From positions 354,935 through 418,934 of the forward strand of contig MU839847.1 in NCBI GenBank assembly GCA_030411725.1: a DNA stretch of 64,000 nucleotides, given 5' to 3'. A model generated the notes under the pieces. That model made no database searches, was not told where the DNA came from, and saw only the letters and a list, made by a program, of their open reading frames with translations. Each line of letters starts with the position of its first letter. Positions within the stretch are counted from its first letter, which is position 1. Source of the stretch: Echria macrotheca. Lineage: Eukaryota; Ascomycota; Sordariomycetes; Sordariales; Schizotheciaceae. A program made the position numbers and the translations under genes. Positions 1 through 11,627 of the stretch are shown here, piece after piece.

Positions 1-676
1 AAGTCCTGCCTTTTCCTCCTTTGCCCGGCCAGAAGACAACAGCCAAGATGGATTGTTCGTTCTTTGAGATGTTCGTTTTCGGCCATGAATCATCCGGCTT
101 GCTCACAACCACGCCGTTGGCGCCAACAACACAGAAGCGTGGCTGGTTAAGCTTGGAGTTTGCGAGGGGCTTACCCTCTGCGGTGAAAATACGGTCGCTG
201 GTGAAGAGATCGAGGCCGAGAAGTTGATTCTTTTCCGGGCCACGGATAACGAAATCCTGCGGGATGTTGAGCCCCTCTGCCTGCTCCTTCGGACCGCCAC
301 AAAAGAGTGTTGGATGGTCATGGAAGTAAGCATCCATGAACTCGCCTCCCCTAGCATGCTCGATAGCCCTGCCCTTGCACAGCTGCAGAACGCCGTCGTA
401 GTGGTCCTTGTCCCAGTGCGTGACGACCCAGGCATCAAACTTCCAGTCTGTTTGCTTGCTGTACTGTTTGTCGATGGCGGCGAGGGCCAGCACAATCTGA
501 TCCTCGGCCGTGACTCCGCCGGCAGACTTGCCACCGTCCATGATAAAGGCCTTTTTGATCTGCGGGTTGGCGGGATCGGAGACGTCGACGAGCAGGTGGA
601 CCGAGCAGTCTCCCACAGGCACCGGGATCTGCCAGTTGTCCACCTTCCACTTCGGCTCAGACTGCTCGGTCTCCAT
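1..676 (-). CDS. Metallo-beta-lactamase-fold hydrolase, 3' part missing (runs off left edge)
   Basis: The complementary strand is open from an ATG at 676 down to base 1, giving 225 residues without a stop; the C-terminus lies outside the window. An in-frame TGA lies upstream of this ATG with no ATG between, so this is the first usable start in the exon. The N-terminus has a strand-turn stretch ending VGDCSVHLLVD, followed by a Gly-Gly region near residue 48, and at residues 86-92 the metal-binding signature THWDKDH. This is the HxDxDH form used by ComEC-like and many fungal members of the fold instead of HxHxDH. The enzyme should be a cytosolic metal-dependent hydrolase; the substrate cannot be inferred. 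No signal peptide is visible. It is transcribed away from the membrane-protein gene at 1.6-2.8 kb. Confidence 0.75.
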   Translation of the reverse strand, partial: METEQSEPKWKVDNWQIPVPVGDCSVHLLVDVSDPANPQIKKAFIMDGGKSAGGVTAEDQIVLALAAIDKQYSKQTDWKFDAWVVTHWDKDHYDGVLQLCKGRAIEHARGGEFMDAYFHDHPTLFCGGPKEQAEGLNIPQDFVIRGPEKNQLLGLDLFTSDRIFTAEGKPLANSKLNQPRFCVVGANGVVVSKPDDSWPKTNISKNEQSILAVVFWPGKGGKGRT

Positions 677-1582
677 CTTTCCGGTTTTGTCTGTCTTGGT
701 GAGATTTTTCTGCCTTGTCAAAGGTGGCAATTGCGATAAATATCCTTGGCTGTTGACTTTCTTGGGACTATTTCAAAATCCAGGTCAGACACCGTACCTA
801 CCCCGGTAGGTATATATGAGATGGAGAGAACGCCGACGCTGAAAGGTCGCAAGTTTATCTGTGTCACTCTCTCGCTGTTTGGTCGCTGCAGTCCAGACAA
901 TAGTGTGAGGTCGTCGGCGAGAAGAGTGGGCCAAGGGTAATTCTAGATCTTTCATTCGCTCCAAGACACATCCCGCACAAGCCACGCCCGGGACTAATCC
1001 CAGGACGGACACTTCAGCTCTCCTCATTCCGTGTCTGCTTCTGCTGAAATCGAACTCCACACGCCACGCCAGCGCAGTGTGTCTTTCAGACAAGGAAATT
1101 CTAGCCGCTGCTGGCGTGTGCTCTTCCATATCTGGACTGTGCTCGGTGTGCTTCATGTCGCAGCCCCCCCCTCCCCGAAAGTTGAGCCTGCTTCGAGCTA
1201 GCAGTAGCGGAATTTAGAACTAGTGGACTTTTCAGCTGTCTAGTGTATGCCGAATTCCCGACTCGCTGCACCGCTGCACCGCTGCACCCGTTTCGGAATC
1301 AATGCACTTGTTTTATTTCTCTGCGACATCTTCATATTCTGGCCCGGTTCGAGAAGTCTGGTGCTCGGTATTGATGCACGTGCATCAAGGTTGCAGAATG
1401 TACCGAGGGGCCCCCAACATTGTGTCTACATTTGCGGACTTGAGGCTGCTCATAGCATGCTCCGTTGCTGCTCGTTTATTGCGTCTTTGATTATACCGTG
1501 AGAGATCGTCAACGATAGAGAAAGCCGAGGAGCGCTGCCATTTCGTTTTCGGAATCGACGAGAAGGCGACGATCAGAGAATA
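677..1582. other. Intergenic, no gene seen
   Basis: Upstream region of the hydrolase and downstream region of the 1583-2793 gene. Open frames here are short, overlap on both strands and lack recognisable motifs. It holds an 18-bp inverted repeat at 795-812 and three tandem copies of an 8-mer (cgctgcac) near 1264-1287. Confidence 0.6.
795..812. repeat. Short perfect inverted repeat (TACCTACC / GGTAGGTA)
   Basis: Two 8-bp arms separated by 2 bp, about 120 bp upstream of the start of the hydrolase gene. The core belongs to the ACCTA/TAGGT palindrome type seen at several other intergenic places in this window (26891-26915, 43751-43762, near 58040). Function unknown; it could be a transcription-factor site. 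Confidence 0.5.
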
Positions 1583-2793
1583 TTAAATCCTCTTCTTCGG
1601 CACGCTGTTATCAACCTTCCCAGATACACTTTCCATCCAGTACCACCCGGCCGCTACGGCCGTTCCGGGACCCAAAACAACCGACACCAACCCACCAAGC
1701 AATCCGACCGAGAGGATGTTCATCCAGGAAGCTTGCTTGCCTCCGTCTTGCATCACATCAACAACCGCAACCCAGGACCACAGCAGGGTCGAGACGAAAC
1801 AGACCCAAAAGTCGATCTGGAATATCCACAAGAGGCCGTGCATCGCATCGCGTCCTCGAGTCGCCCTGTCCGGCAGGAGGACCGAACTAAATGAAACACG
1901 CGGATCAGTCGACGCTGCGCACAGCCAGGCCATCAGAAAATGAGTTGTAACACTGAGGACGCCCGCTATGGCGTATAGTCTGCGGATCTGGCTCCGTTGC
2001 TTCTGGGCGTCTCTTGAAGAACTCGACGCCGGGGCAACCGTCTTGCCGAAAGTGAACAACTGGATAAGTAAGTTCGGCAGCGCCGGGGCTGGCTGCCACA
2101 CCGCGATGAGGATCTGCAGCAGGTCGATGGGGTTGTCGCTAACACGGTGCCACGGCAGGTAAAGCAACACGGTAGGGATGAAATAGCCGAGCAAGGTGGC
2201 GGGAAGTAAGGCTTTCGCCACGGCCGGACTGAGCTGTCTCTTCGAAGTACGGGACCTCGCGGTTCCGGCGATATCCAGAGCGTAGTAGATCGGGGCGATG
2301 ACGGCGCCACCGATCATCTGGTAGATGAGGGCAAAGACGCCCGTGCTTTGTTCACCATTAGTGATATGCCACCGCGAACATGAGAACCAGGCACTTACAA
2401 TCTAACAACGCGCCCCGCGCAGAACAGTCGATGGGACTCGACCGTCCAGACACAAATGACGGGGAACCACTGCAACAAGAAATACCACTGCTGAATCTGT
2501 ATGTGCGGTTCCCACCCGGCCGCGCCGCCCATGAAGGCGCCCACCAGCATCGACAGAAGCCCATCCACAGGCGGCAGGCCGATAAATTTTGTCTGGAGTG
2601 GCGATCCGTCGGCGAGCTGGTGTTTCTCGTAGATGAGCTCGTCGAAACCGACAGGGATACCGCTTAGGACCACCTCGACGCGCATATACCATAGCCCGGT
2701 GACCGCGAGCAACGCGAATACCACCACGAGCGGGGTTGTGAAGGGGCGACTGACGGGTGCGGCCATGGTGTTTTTGCGCCTTGTCTCTGGCAT
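1583..2793 (-). CDS. Multi-pass membrane protein of a fungal uncharacterised family (385 aa)
   Basis: Two exons, 2399-2793 and 1583-2345, joined across a 53-nt intron with GTAAGT donor, CTAAT branch site and AAG acceptor; the join reads ...RLFTGVFALIYQMIGG in one frame. The 385-residue product has about seven or eight hydrophobic segments: one after the N-terminal 20 residues, then segments around a Gly-rich GAFMGGAAG stretch, a WYFLLQWFPVICVW segment, and several in exon 2 including a C-terminal GLLGGLVSVVLGPGTAVAAG segment. It ends KKRI. The topology and the motif describing residues near GFDELIYEKHQLADG resemble a fungal membrane-protein family often found in or near secondary-metabolite loci and sometimes compared with terpene cyclase-like proteins. 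No catalytic residues can be assigned, so the role is unknown. A second ATG ten codons downstream (2766) is an alternative start. Confidence 0.7.
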
Positions 2794-5700
2794 TGGTAAG
2801 GTGCTGGCAACTTGCGGGATGGAGAAAAGAGCGAGAGGACGAAAGATGAGACGCCAGGACGCTCCCCGGGGTTTTTATCGGGGCCTCAAATCTAGTCAGC
2901 CGACGAAGTCCGATGCCTGGGATGATGAGACCGAGTTGTAGATGGTTGGTCATTCTCGAAACGCGGGTTCGCGTGTTTCCGCGTCAGCAGTGCTGACACG
3001 TTAACTTGGCAATTTGGTAAGCAATCTGCTCTGTACCGAGCCCCTCGGCGGAGTTTAGTCCGGAAGGAGTAATAAACGGTAACAGTCGCATTGCTCCACA
3101 AAAGCGGCACGGTTAAGAGGGTGGTATTGGTGGAGATGTATCCTGTAGGCCGGCTCAATCTCGCAATTGCAATGCGGCGGTCTGAGCTGGATACTCGTAC
3201 TTCCGTATAGAAACTCGATATACGGCCACCCGAGTATAAAACCCATGTCCCGAACCCAAGGCTTCAGTCATGTGGAACTTGGATCGGATCGGATCATTTC
3301 ACTCACTCAGCTTTAAGTCTCTCCCTAGATTGGCGCCCTGATGTGCTCGCCTCCCCCCCCATGACCGATTCCCGGGACAGCAGCTCGGCCGCCACCAATC
3401 CCAAAGCTGAGCCGACTTGCATCAAGGATATGGAATCCCTCACTGAAGTTAGTTGCCGGGCGATGTCAACCTTCCCTCATTGAACTCCCGAGATGACACG
3501 GAACATCTGTTCAGGCCCAAAGGCGGGTGGTACTCTCGAGACGGATGCTGGAGCCTAGGCTGGGCCGCACCATAGTTGACGGGGGCCTGCACTTCGACGT
3601 CGGCGCAGGGGCCTAGAAGACGCCGGTTGTGTTCAGTAGACTGCCGCTCTCTGGAAGTAACGCCTGCATGTGTTTGTCACACAAGGCGAGGGCTCGGGAG
3701 ACATCCTTGTTCCAGGCTGAGGAGTGCTAACAACAGAAATTCGATACAAGACTGACTTACCCCATGGCCGCAGCGCCTCGTTTGAGAAAGCAGCCATATA
3801 ATCGACACACATATTCCCATATACTAGGATACGACGGGAACTTTTGCGCTCGGAATTTCCTTTTGTTGTTAGTGCTGCTGAAGAGGATGTCGGATGCACA
3901 GCGGCCTTGCTACGTGATGCGGGTCGGGATGAAAGTCCCTCGGCATGGACCCTTGAATGCGGTATGCAATTCACCGAAACCGGCCTCGGAGACATCTGCG
4001 AATGGGTTGGGTGTGTTTGATGGCTGAACTGGGCGACATCAGACCCTCCATGTATCCACCGCACGGTGAATGCCAAGACATGGCGACGGCGAATTTGTGA
4101 GGCGGTCACTGAATACGTAAGTACCTATGAATCTTTCCTTTCGAGAAGGAGATGTGTCAACACTACTCCCCACCTAGATCTAAACCAAATAGCGGGACTT
4201 GCGGACTTGCACTCACCGTCATCAACAGGTCGCCTTCCAGTCAACAGCACCAGCAACACCGGGGCAGCGAGCAGAGAGGAAAGCTTGGCGTCGCGGAAGC
4301 GGCCGTGGATCAAGCGGCACATTGAACCGTTCGCTGTCTTGCGCAGCTTTGCGTCCAGGGGAATGCTGCGGTGAATGCAGAAAACCGACGTGTCTCTGGC
4401 CGGACGATCTCTCTCACTCAGCAGTGCAGCAGTGCAGGAGCGCAGGCTGGCATTTACTCGCTGATCAGCCTCCGGGCTCAGATATCATGCTGGTAAGAAT
4501 GCAGGTTGTCGATCTGTTCCGTGAAGAACAAAGTTGTCGTTGCTGCGGTAGTGGGGTCCAAGTGCGACAACCACTGTACCGGAAGCGGTTCCGGACAGGC
4601 AGAAGATTATATGGCAGCCCGTGGTCGCGACGGGCGGTTGCATGCATCGTGCCGATTGCGTGACCGGGGCCTGGTTTGTGCTGGCCGCGATGGCAGATGG
4701 AAGGACGGGAGACTGCATGCAATGGTGGAGAAACTGTACGTGTACGCTTTTGCAAGCCTGGCAGGGTTGGATGAGTCGGCATCACAGATTGAACACGTTG
4801 ATAAGTGGGCTGAGGACCCAGCTGGCCCTGGTTCGGTCCGTTGTCATGTTCGATTTTTGCGGATCCTCGCATGGAGAGGGAACATCTGCCGTGGGCGTCG
4901 CATTTCGCATTCTTTTGCCTTTCGGAGGCAGGTCCGCGCTGGTCGGGGGTTGTGGCTGCCTCGCTTGCTTTTTGCTCTTTGCCTGCCCCTCACCGTCAGT
5001 GCCCGACCTGCCTGCTTGCCTGCCACCTGCGCTTCCCTGATCCCGGCCGGCTGGGTTCTCGTTGATCTCTCCAGCATCTTGAATCTGTCCCGTCCGCCCT
5101 GTCCTTTCGTGCGTCTGATCGGAGCCCTGCATCACGCAAACACGCATCGACCGCCCGCTGCCCACCAACCATACCCAGCAGCTGCGTCTTTGTCGGCGAA
5201 TACAGCTAGGTCGGCCGCTGGCGCGTTTTCGCATCTCGACGACGCCCGTCACCGCCCTTTTAGGCCACTGTCGTCCGATATCGAATGCACAACGCAATCA
5301 CCATCACAGTTTGACGACCATGGCCCTGCACCACAGCGTGAGCGCCCCTCCTCGAATCAAGCCGCCCAAATCCCCCCACTGAGGTGCCAGTTGTGTCACC
5401 ATGCGTCCGGCCTCTGGGACCTCGACGCACGCTTCCCGGTGCATTCTTGCTGCCCGCCCGCGTTCCCGTGCTGCAAGACGCCAAACCTAGTTCTCGAGTC
5501 CGCCAATCCGCTTCGGGCGCCGCTGCAGCACATAAGCTGAGCCATCCAAAGCAGGCATGGCCCATGACCCCATAACTCGGACTTCATGCGGCTTGCAACG
5601 CTGCTCGGCCGACCCGTCGCGGCGGCCAATGGATAACGTTAGCAACGGATGGACAGCCGGAAGGCGGAAGGCGGAAGGCGGCGTCGGGACGGGGCTGCGG

Positions 5701-7655
5701 CCTCTGAACGACAAAAGAGACAGAAGAGATTCGACAGTTGGCGGCGGGGCGCGGGGGCGGGGAAAACTGCCGCTCTGAGCGGCATGGGCCACCACCGTAG
5801 CGACACTCGGAATCGGAGGGACGGCGCCGGCCCGGCCAGAACCGAGGGCACAGCACCCGACGAACGGATGGGGAGAATCGGGCGGGCCGCCCAGATTGGC
5901 CGTCGAGCGAGCGGGTGTGGTGGAGCGACAGTTGGGCTGACGGCAGCGTGAAAGCATGAGGTCAGTCAGGGCTGGCGAGGAGTGTGCTGGAGCACCACGA
6001 GCACCTAACGGCGGCGGGGGTCAGGACGAGGATTGGGCGAGGTTACAGCACCTAGCCGCCGGGGACACACACCGCCCGGCCCAATCTCCGTCCATCCCGG
6101 GCGGGATCCCCAACCAGGGGGCATCCACGGAGGGATCGGAATGGTCGGATCAGTGACCCGGTGGGGCCTGTGCTGGGTATTTTGGCCGGGCCTGGCAGGC
6201 ATTGGGTGGTGGTGGATGGCCTCGGCCGCAGTCACACAACGCACTCGACTCCAACGTCGAACATCACGCTTGGCGAACATGCCGGTGAGGGCCCAACTGG
6301 GCAGCCGGCTGCGGGCGAAGCACGCCAATCCCTTTGGCTCAATCACCTCCTAAATTTGGCCTCTCGCAGCCTTCGTGGCCCACGCTGGTCAATCCGTCCG
6401 CCCCATTGAACAGACAGTCTGCAGCGGGGTGGCGTGGGCCACCCAGGTTCTAGAATGGCGCCCAGCCCTGAACGACAAGTCTGCAGCCTTCTGTCAGATA
6501 TCATATTCTGGAGCTTGCCCTCGAACGCGGGCACAAGTTAGCTACCACGACCCGTCCATCGAGCCGTCAATCGCCTCCTCCTCCGTTCGGACACGGCATG
6601 CCACAGGCGAGCGGCGGCCAATGCCCCGAGGGCCATCTATCAGCCCTTCCCCAAGCAGGGCTTGCAAGGATGCAAACTGCAGCCGGCCCATCCCGGAAGG
6701 GGTGATGGCGAGGGGTCACACGACGGCCAGACAAGTCGTCGTTGAGCCTCTGGGGACGAGTTCCGGACACGCGGCGAACTGGGCAGATCTCGCAGCAACA
6801 CATGCGGAGAATCCGCCGGGACATGCCCAGTCACCTCTTGACGCGTGGTGGCCGACTGCACCACCCAAGGCTATGTATGCGTGTCATAAGCGGCAGTCCC
6901 CCGGTCGCCTTTGGCCCGCTCCACCGCAGCGGTTCTACTTCCCCGGGCGCCGGGGCACGCCGAGCGACGAGGGTCCTCCAACCTGGTCAAAACTTGATCC
7001 CACGGCACATGAAATTTGCTGATCTTGCGCACTCCTTTTCTGCGTACATCTGTTCGTGCTCCCCTCCTGCCAGCAAGAAAAAAACAGCTTGGTGAATCAG
7101 CCTGCCTCCTCGTTGCGGCGATATTTCACTTTGGCAATGCATCCGGTCTTCATCCACCTGGCTCTCGCCAACCCGTCCGCTTCACGTCGCCCTGCTGCCG
7201 ACTATGAACGTATACTTAACCAGAGCTGTCGCTTCTTATTCACCTCGGCCCCCCCGACATCTTGACACGCCCGCGCCTTCCGCTTTCACAGACTCTGGTA
7301 TTACTCACAATTTGCTTGGGCCGCCCGAAGCGAATCTGGAAGCCTGGCCAAGGTTCATTGACGTCTTTTTTTCTTTTTCCTGTGACCGGCTTGGCTCCTC
7401 CGGGGAACCTGGCCCAACCATCCGCGACTCCCCAGCCCCTGCGCGGCGATCAACAGATCGGGAAAGGCCCCAATTGAGGGCGAGGCAGCGGCCCCCAAAT
7501 CTCGCCAAACGCTTCGTGGCGCCGACAAAACTCCAGTCCAGCTCCTGCGAGCGTCCCGGTGGTTTGGCACCTCGACGTTCTTCATCTCACATCTTTCGAT
7601 TCTCGCCTGCCGGTACCCGTTTGCCGCAGTCCGCAGCTCGCCACAAAACCCGTCG
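2794..7655. other. Long gene-poor stretch (4.9 kb)
   Basis: No convincing protein-coding gene. From about 4.5 to 7.6 kb the sequence is GC-rich and therefore carries many overlapping chance frames on both strands, the longest 344 codons at 4506-5540; none shows domain motifs, introns joining to other frames, or fungal codon choice. Part of it may be the promoter and a long 5' leader of the acetyltransferase gene that starts at 7656. No tRNA was found. Confidence 0.5.
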
Positions 7656-8975
7656 ATGACCCCGACCCCTCGGCCAATTGCGAGCACGACCAGAACCTCT
7701 TCATCCCCCTCTCCAGACCGTCCAGACTCCTCCAGGCGAGCGTCATCGTTGCATTGGCAATCCCCGGTAGCTACTAGGCTCGAATTGTCATCAACCGATC
7801 GCTCATCGCCTCCGGAATCCATGGATTCATCGGAGGAATCGGATGTCGCACCGGCTGTGGGGATCGCATTCCCGGCCGGGAACGACGACTTCCGCGCGGC
7901 ACGGGACCGCTGCGCCCAGGCCTGCCGGCTGTTCAACGAGACGCCCGAGGATTCTCCGGCAGAAACACGAAGCCGACTTTTCTTGGAGTAGGTTTTTTTC
8001 TCTCGAAACTGCCGCAGCGTCATGTCCGTACTCACCGTCCTAGTATCATCCGCCCGGGCCGCGACCGTAACGATGACGCCGCCGCAGCCGTCACCCATGA
8101 CATGACGTTCCGGAACCCGTCGCTGAAAGCCCAGACGCCCTTCGTCAAGCCGCCATTCTACGTTGACTACGGGCTGCGGGTGCGCATTGGCGGCTCGACC
8201 TTTATCAACCGCAGCTGCATGATCATGGACACGCCAGTTGCCGACGTTATCATCGGCGAGCGGTGCAATATTGGACCCAACTGCTGCATCGTCAGCGTCG
8301 GTCATGCTCTTCGTGCCGAGGAGCGCTCCGGGAAGCAGAGCAGCATCGGAAAGCCCATCGTCATCGGCGACCATGTCTGGATCGGTGCCAATGTCACCGT
8401 GCTGTAAGTGCTTGTCATCCGCATAGGGTTTTGATCGATGTCGGCTAACACAGCCCAGGGGCGGTGTCACTATCGGGGCTGGTGCTGTCATTGGTGCCGG
8501 AAGTGTCATCACCAAGAACATTCCGCCGTCGACCATGGCCCTCGGCGTGCCCGCTCGGGTTGTTCAGGATCTCAACGAGGCCGCTGTTGGCACGACCGAC
8601 TTTAGTGACACGGTGGAAACGCTCACCGAGGCCATGAGGTACGGACGTGAGCTTGATCGGAAGGAAGAGCACGAGCTCGCTCAACTCTCGCTGAACCTGA
8701 GCATGCTGCAACAACGGAAGAAGGCCCACATGCCACAGCAAGCGGTGAACGGGGTCTGTCAAGCTGGGGATTCTCCGAGGGGCCGACGTGGCAGTGAGCA
8801 AAGCAACTACCAGGATAGTTTGCTGTCGAAACCGCCCATTATCGCTGCTGGTTTTCTTGCCGGTGTGGTATTCGCCGTCATTATCGGGTTGGGGATAGCG
8901 GCCATCTTCTGGTGGACGACGTGCAAGAAGTGCACTATTTTGCAGGAGCAATTGTCGCCGGCGCCTCTGAAGTAA
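7656..8975 (+). CDS. Hexapeptide-repeat acetyltransferase (maltose/NodL-like) with C-terminal membrane segment
   Basis: Three exons, 7656-7987, 8044-8403 and 8459-8975, with GTAGGT...TAG and GTAAGT...CAG introns; phases match and give 402 residues. The first about 55 residues are Ser/Thr/Pro-rich; a second ATG at 7821 (MDSSEESD) could be the true start. Then comes a short Mac-type helical segment (FRAARDRCAQACRLFNET) and a left-handed beta-helix of hexapeptide repeats, including IGERCNIGPNCCIVSVGH, IGDHVWIGANVTVLGG and VTIGAGAVIGAGSVITKN, ending with the family motif ALGVPARVV. The His after IVSVG is the expected catalytic base for acetyl-CoA-dependent O-acetylation of a sugar or similar acceptor. 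Unlike the bacterial enzymes, the protein continues for about 130 residues and contains one strong hydrophobic helix (PPIIAAGFLAGVVFAVIIGL) close to the C-terminus, suggesting a tail-anchored enzyme. Confidence 0.85.
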
Positions 8976-10911
8976 AAGGGGTGTTGCACATATATACGTT
9001 TGGAGGAAGGGATTAGGGGGGCTTTCTGGGCTGCCATCCGGAGCTTTTGGGACCTTGGTTACGGCTGAATCTCGGAATCTGGAGCACCGGCCGGTTACGG
9101 ACGCTTCTAGGCCGGTAATTATCTAATATGTAAGGAGGAAAAGGGCCGGGCGAATCAGGGCGGGCGGGACGGTGGCTTCGCAACGTCTGGAGGTCTGGGG
9201 GTTAGCGTGCTGGCAGTGAAAAGGTCAGGTCGGGTGGATTTCAGGTGGTAGATTTGAAGCACATGTTCCCCTCTCCTATGATTTGGATTTGGTGTAAAGT
9301 GCGATGAATCCGGGCTGGATCGGAATCGGAGAGGTTCTCGATGTGTAGCGATCCAAGGTTTGACCAGGTCGATGTGCCAGGGGGTGCCGGGCCCGGTTAG
9401 TTGGGTTACGGACGGACAAGTGCAGCAGTGTAAGTACCCACTTGGGAGCGAAGCTACAGGATGTTTGGCTACGTGCTAGATAGATTGTATCGATAGATGA
9501 CTTACAAGGCGCAAAGTATATATATATGTGAGTGGGTGGGTGCGGTCACGAGATACGGAGTAGGTTGGTCATGATTATTTCAGTTGGAGACATAAAGCGG
9601 GACGAAATGGTTGGAGCAAATGGTTTGAGCAAATGGTTGGAGCAATTCTTTTTTAATTTAATCTTTTTATGTTTTATGTTTTATTTTTTTTTATTTTTTT
9701 TTTTTTTGTTGTCTTACTTAGCAAGCAAGCAAGCAAGAGCCTTTTTTTTTTGTGTTTTCTCTCTCCTTTTTGTTCATTCTGTTTGAACGATAGGAAAGAA
9801 TCACACCCTCGAGACTCAATCTCAATCTGATACCATCTTGGCCACCTCAGCCATGATACCTAGAGTACCCATGATCAGGCACTCTTGCAGTCATTGCAAC
9901 GTTTGTGGTTGCAATGAATGCATCCCTCATTGTTCTTGCACACTCTCTCGCAGTAGCAGCAGACGAAGCTATCTCCGCAGGCCATTTTCTCCGTTGAGAA
10001 AGTGGGTTGGTGGTGTAGAGGGATGTGCGTTAGGTTGAGTGTTTTGTTAGTTTAGGCTGAGTGGGTGGATGGTTCAGACCAATGGGGAGTGGATGATGAT
10101 GGTGAGGAGGAGGATGGATGATGGGATGAGAGTGGTGAGATTGGGACGTTTAAATACGGGTTTGGATGCATTGGATGACATGGTGGTTGTGGAAGGGTTA
10201 CTGGGGTTTGAGGAGGACTCGGGTGGACTGTCTGCGTCTTGGTGGTTATGTTCATCTACGATGTTGGGGTTTGGGATGGAAGGATGGGGTTGTCTTCGGG
10301 TTGGAGTTGTTGGCTAAGCGGTGTTGCTATGGGGCTGGAACAGTGTGGTTGTTGGGTTCTCAACAAAGAAGAATTACGAGGTGGGAGATAAGAGGGAATT
10401 GCTTTGTTCTTGATGATTGTTGATTACCCGGTGGGGCCTTGATCCTATGCTACTGTCTGGGCTACATGATGGCAAGTTGGTAAGTTTAGCAACAGGGACA
10501 CGGCCCGGCTCGTCGTGGCCAGCATCTTGGGCGTTACCGTGCAGTTCCCCCAAGCGCGCCAGTGGCTGGTTTTGCGCCTCGTGCAAGTCAAGACCAACAT
10601 GCACGTATGCACTGGTTATTTCATACGTGATTTGATTCAGCGCAGACAATCGAGGAGGACACCTACTAAGGTGGACACCAAAGCTTCCGGCTTGGTCATA
10701 TCTACTATGTCCAAGTAGGCTTTCATCCGCACTTCGAAAGAGCTTTTTGTGAACGCAGGATCTGAAGATGGATAAGGGTTGGGTTGATGTGCAACAATCG
10801 CATTGTTCTGCATTCCCGCAACTTGCCGGTGGGAAGCATCGCATTCCAGCCCTACGCTTGAGCAGAATCACGGTGATACATACCAAAATCTGCGATTTAC
10901 ATTACACATCA
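8976..10911. other. Intergenic, no gene supported
   Basis: Downstream of the acetyltransferase and upstream of the tRNA. It contains a T-rich low-complexity patch with an adjacent GCAA microsatellite (about 9650-9736). Open frames at 9838-10038 (Cys-rich by chance) and 10374-10886 have no recognisable motif and were not called. Confidence 0.5.
9650..9736. repeat. Poly-T-rich patch and (GCAA)4 microsatellite
   Basis: Runs of T interrupted by single A/G/C from about 9650 to 9710, then four perfect GCAA units at 9721-9736. Simple sequence, probably 3' UTR or intergenic. Confidence 0.7.
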
Positions 10912-11032
10912 GCCCGCTTGGCTCAATGGTAGAGCGCATCACTTGTAAATCTGCATTATCCCCTTGATTGCAAAGGATTTAATGGTTGCTAGGTTCATGA
11001 TGAGGTCATCAGTTCGATTCTGATAGTGGGCA
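10912..11032 (+). tRNA. tRNA-Thr (anticodon UGU) with a 49-nt intron
   Basis: A full cloverleaf can be drawn. Acceptor arms are 10912-10918 and 11025-11031 (seven pairs including one G-U), with discriminator A at 11032. The D stem is GCTC/GAGC, the anticodon stem is CATCA (10937-10941) with TGATG (10998-11002), the variable loop is five bases, and the T arm is ATCAG-TTCGATT-CTGAT. The anticodon TGT is at 10944-10946, reading ACA (Thr). The intron, 10948-10996, sits at the canonical place one base 3' of the anticodon. The gene has matching internal A- and B-box regions. CCA is not encoded, as expected in eukaryotes. Confidence 0.93.
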
Positions 11033-11627
11033 ATGTAATATGCAGTTGAGTCTATCCCCTCAAATACCTTCAGCGGGGAAAGATTCCGAATTCTTTTTTC
11101 TTGTCTCGGACCAAACCTCAGCTTTTCTCCATGCCGGCCTGGATTATATGATCATGGCTGACATAATGCAGTCCCGATTACGTCGTTCCCGGTTTTGTAG
11201 AGAGTCTTGCCTCGGTAGACCGGCATCGGCGTAATCTCACTCGAAACGTAGGCGGAATAAGCACCCTCGTCGGCTAGTCATCCCCAAGGTTGATTGCTTA
11301 CGGCAATAGGGTCTCAAGTCGGGCATCTTACGTGGTTTCTTCAACAATTTTTACTGATTACCTAGATAGATGAACTCCCGGTATGGCAATCGGGACGGCG
11401 CAACGAGAATGCAAATATCTGGGTTTAAGGCCGGTAATATTGCGAGGGCGAGCTCTCAAACGCTTTTAACGGACGAGAAACCAAGAGACAGCGGGAATTA
11501 TGCCATTCTTCAGCAGAAGGACCACCGTTGAATTCTCACTACTGACCTGCTGGGGACTAACACTCTGATCTCGACACCCATATCGCAGTGATTCCGTCTC
11601 GACGAACCCCTCACAAAACCCGACACA
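11033..11627. other. Intergenic between tRNA-Thr and alpha/beta hydrolase
   Basis: No coding signal seen. It contains the promoter side of the hydrolase gene; the start at 11628 is preceded by a C/A-rich leader typical of fungal starts. Confidence 0.5.

Noticed and set aside
4506..5540. 344-codon plus-strand open frame
   Set aside because: GC-rich region with equally long frames on both strands, no domain motif, odd amino-acid mix (many Cys, His, Arg, Pro) and no splice logic; most likely chance.
7355..8536. 393-codon minus-strand open frame
   Set aside because: Lies antisense across the well-supported hexapeptide acetyltransferase exons; a shadow of that gene.
9838..10038. Cys-rich small frame (CSHCNVCGCNECIPHCSC)
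   Set aside because: Looks metallothionein-like at first, but has no signal, no typical spacing and a tail of random composition; not enough support.
10374..10886. 170-codon minus-strand frame next to the tRNA
   Set aside because: No motif, low-complexity start, and overlapping plus-strand frames of similar quality.
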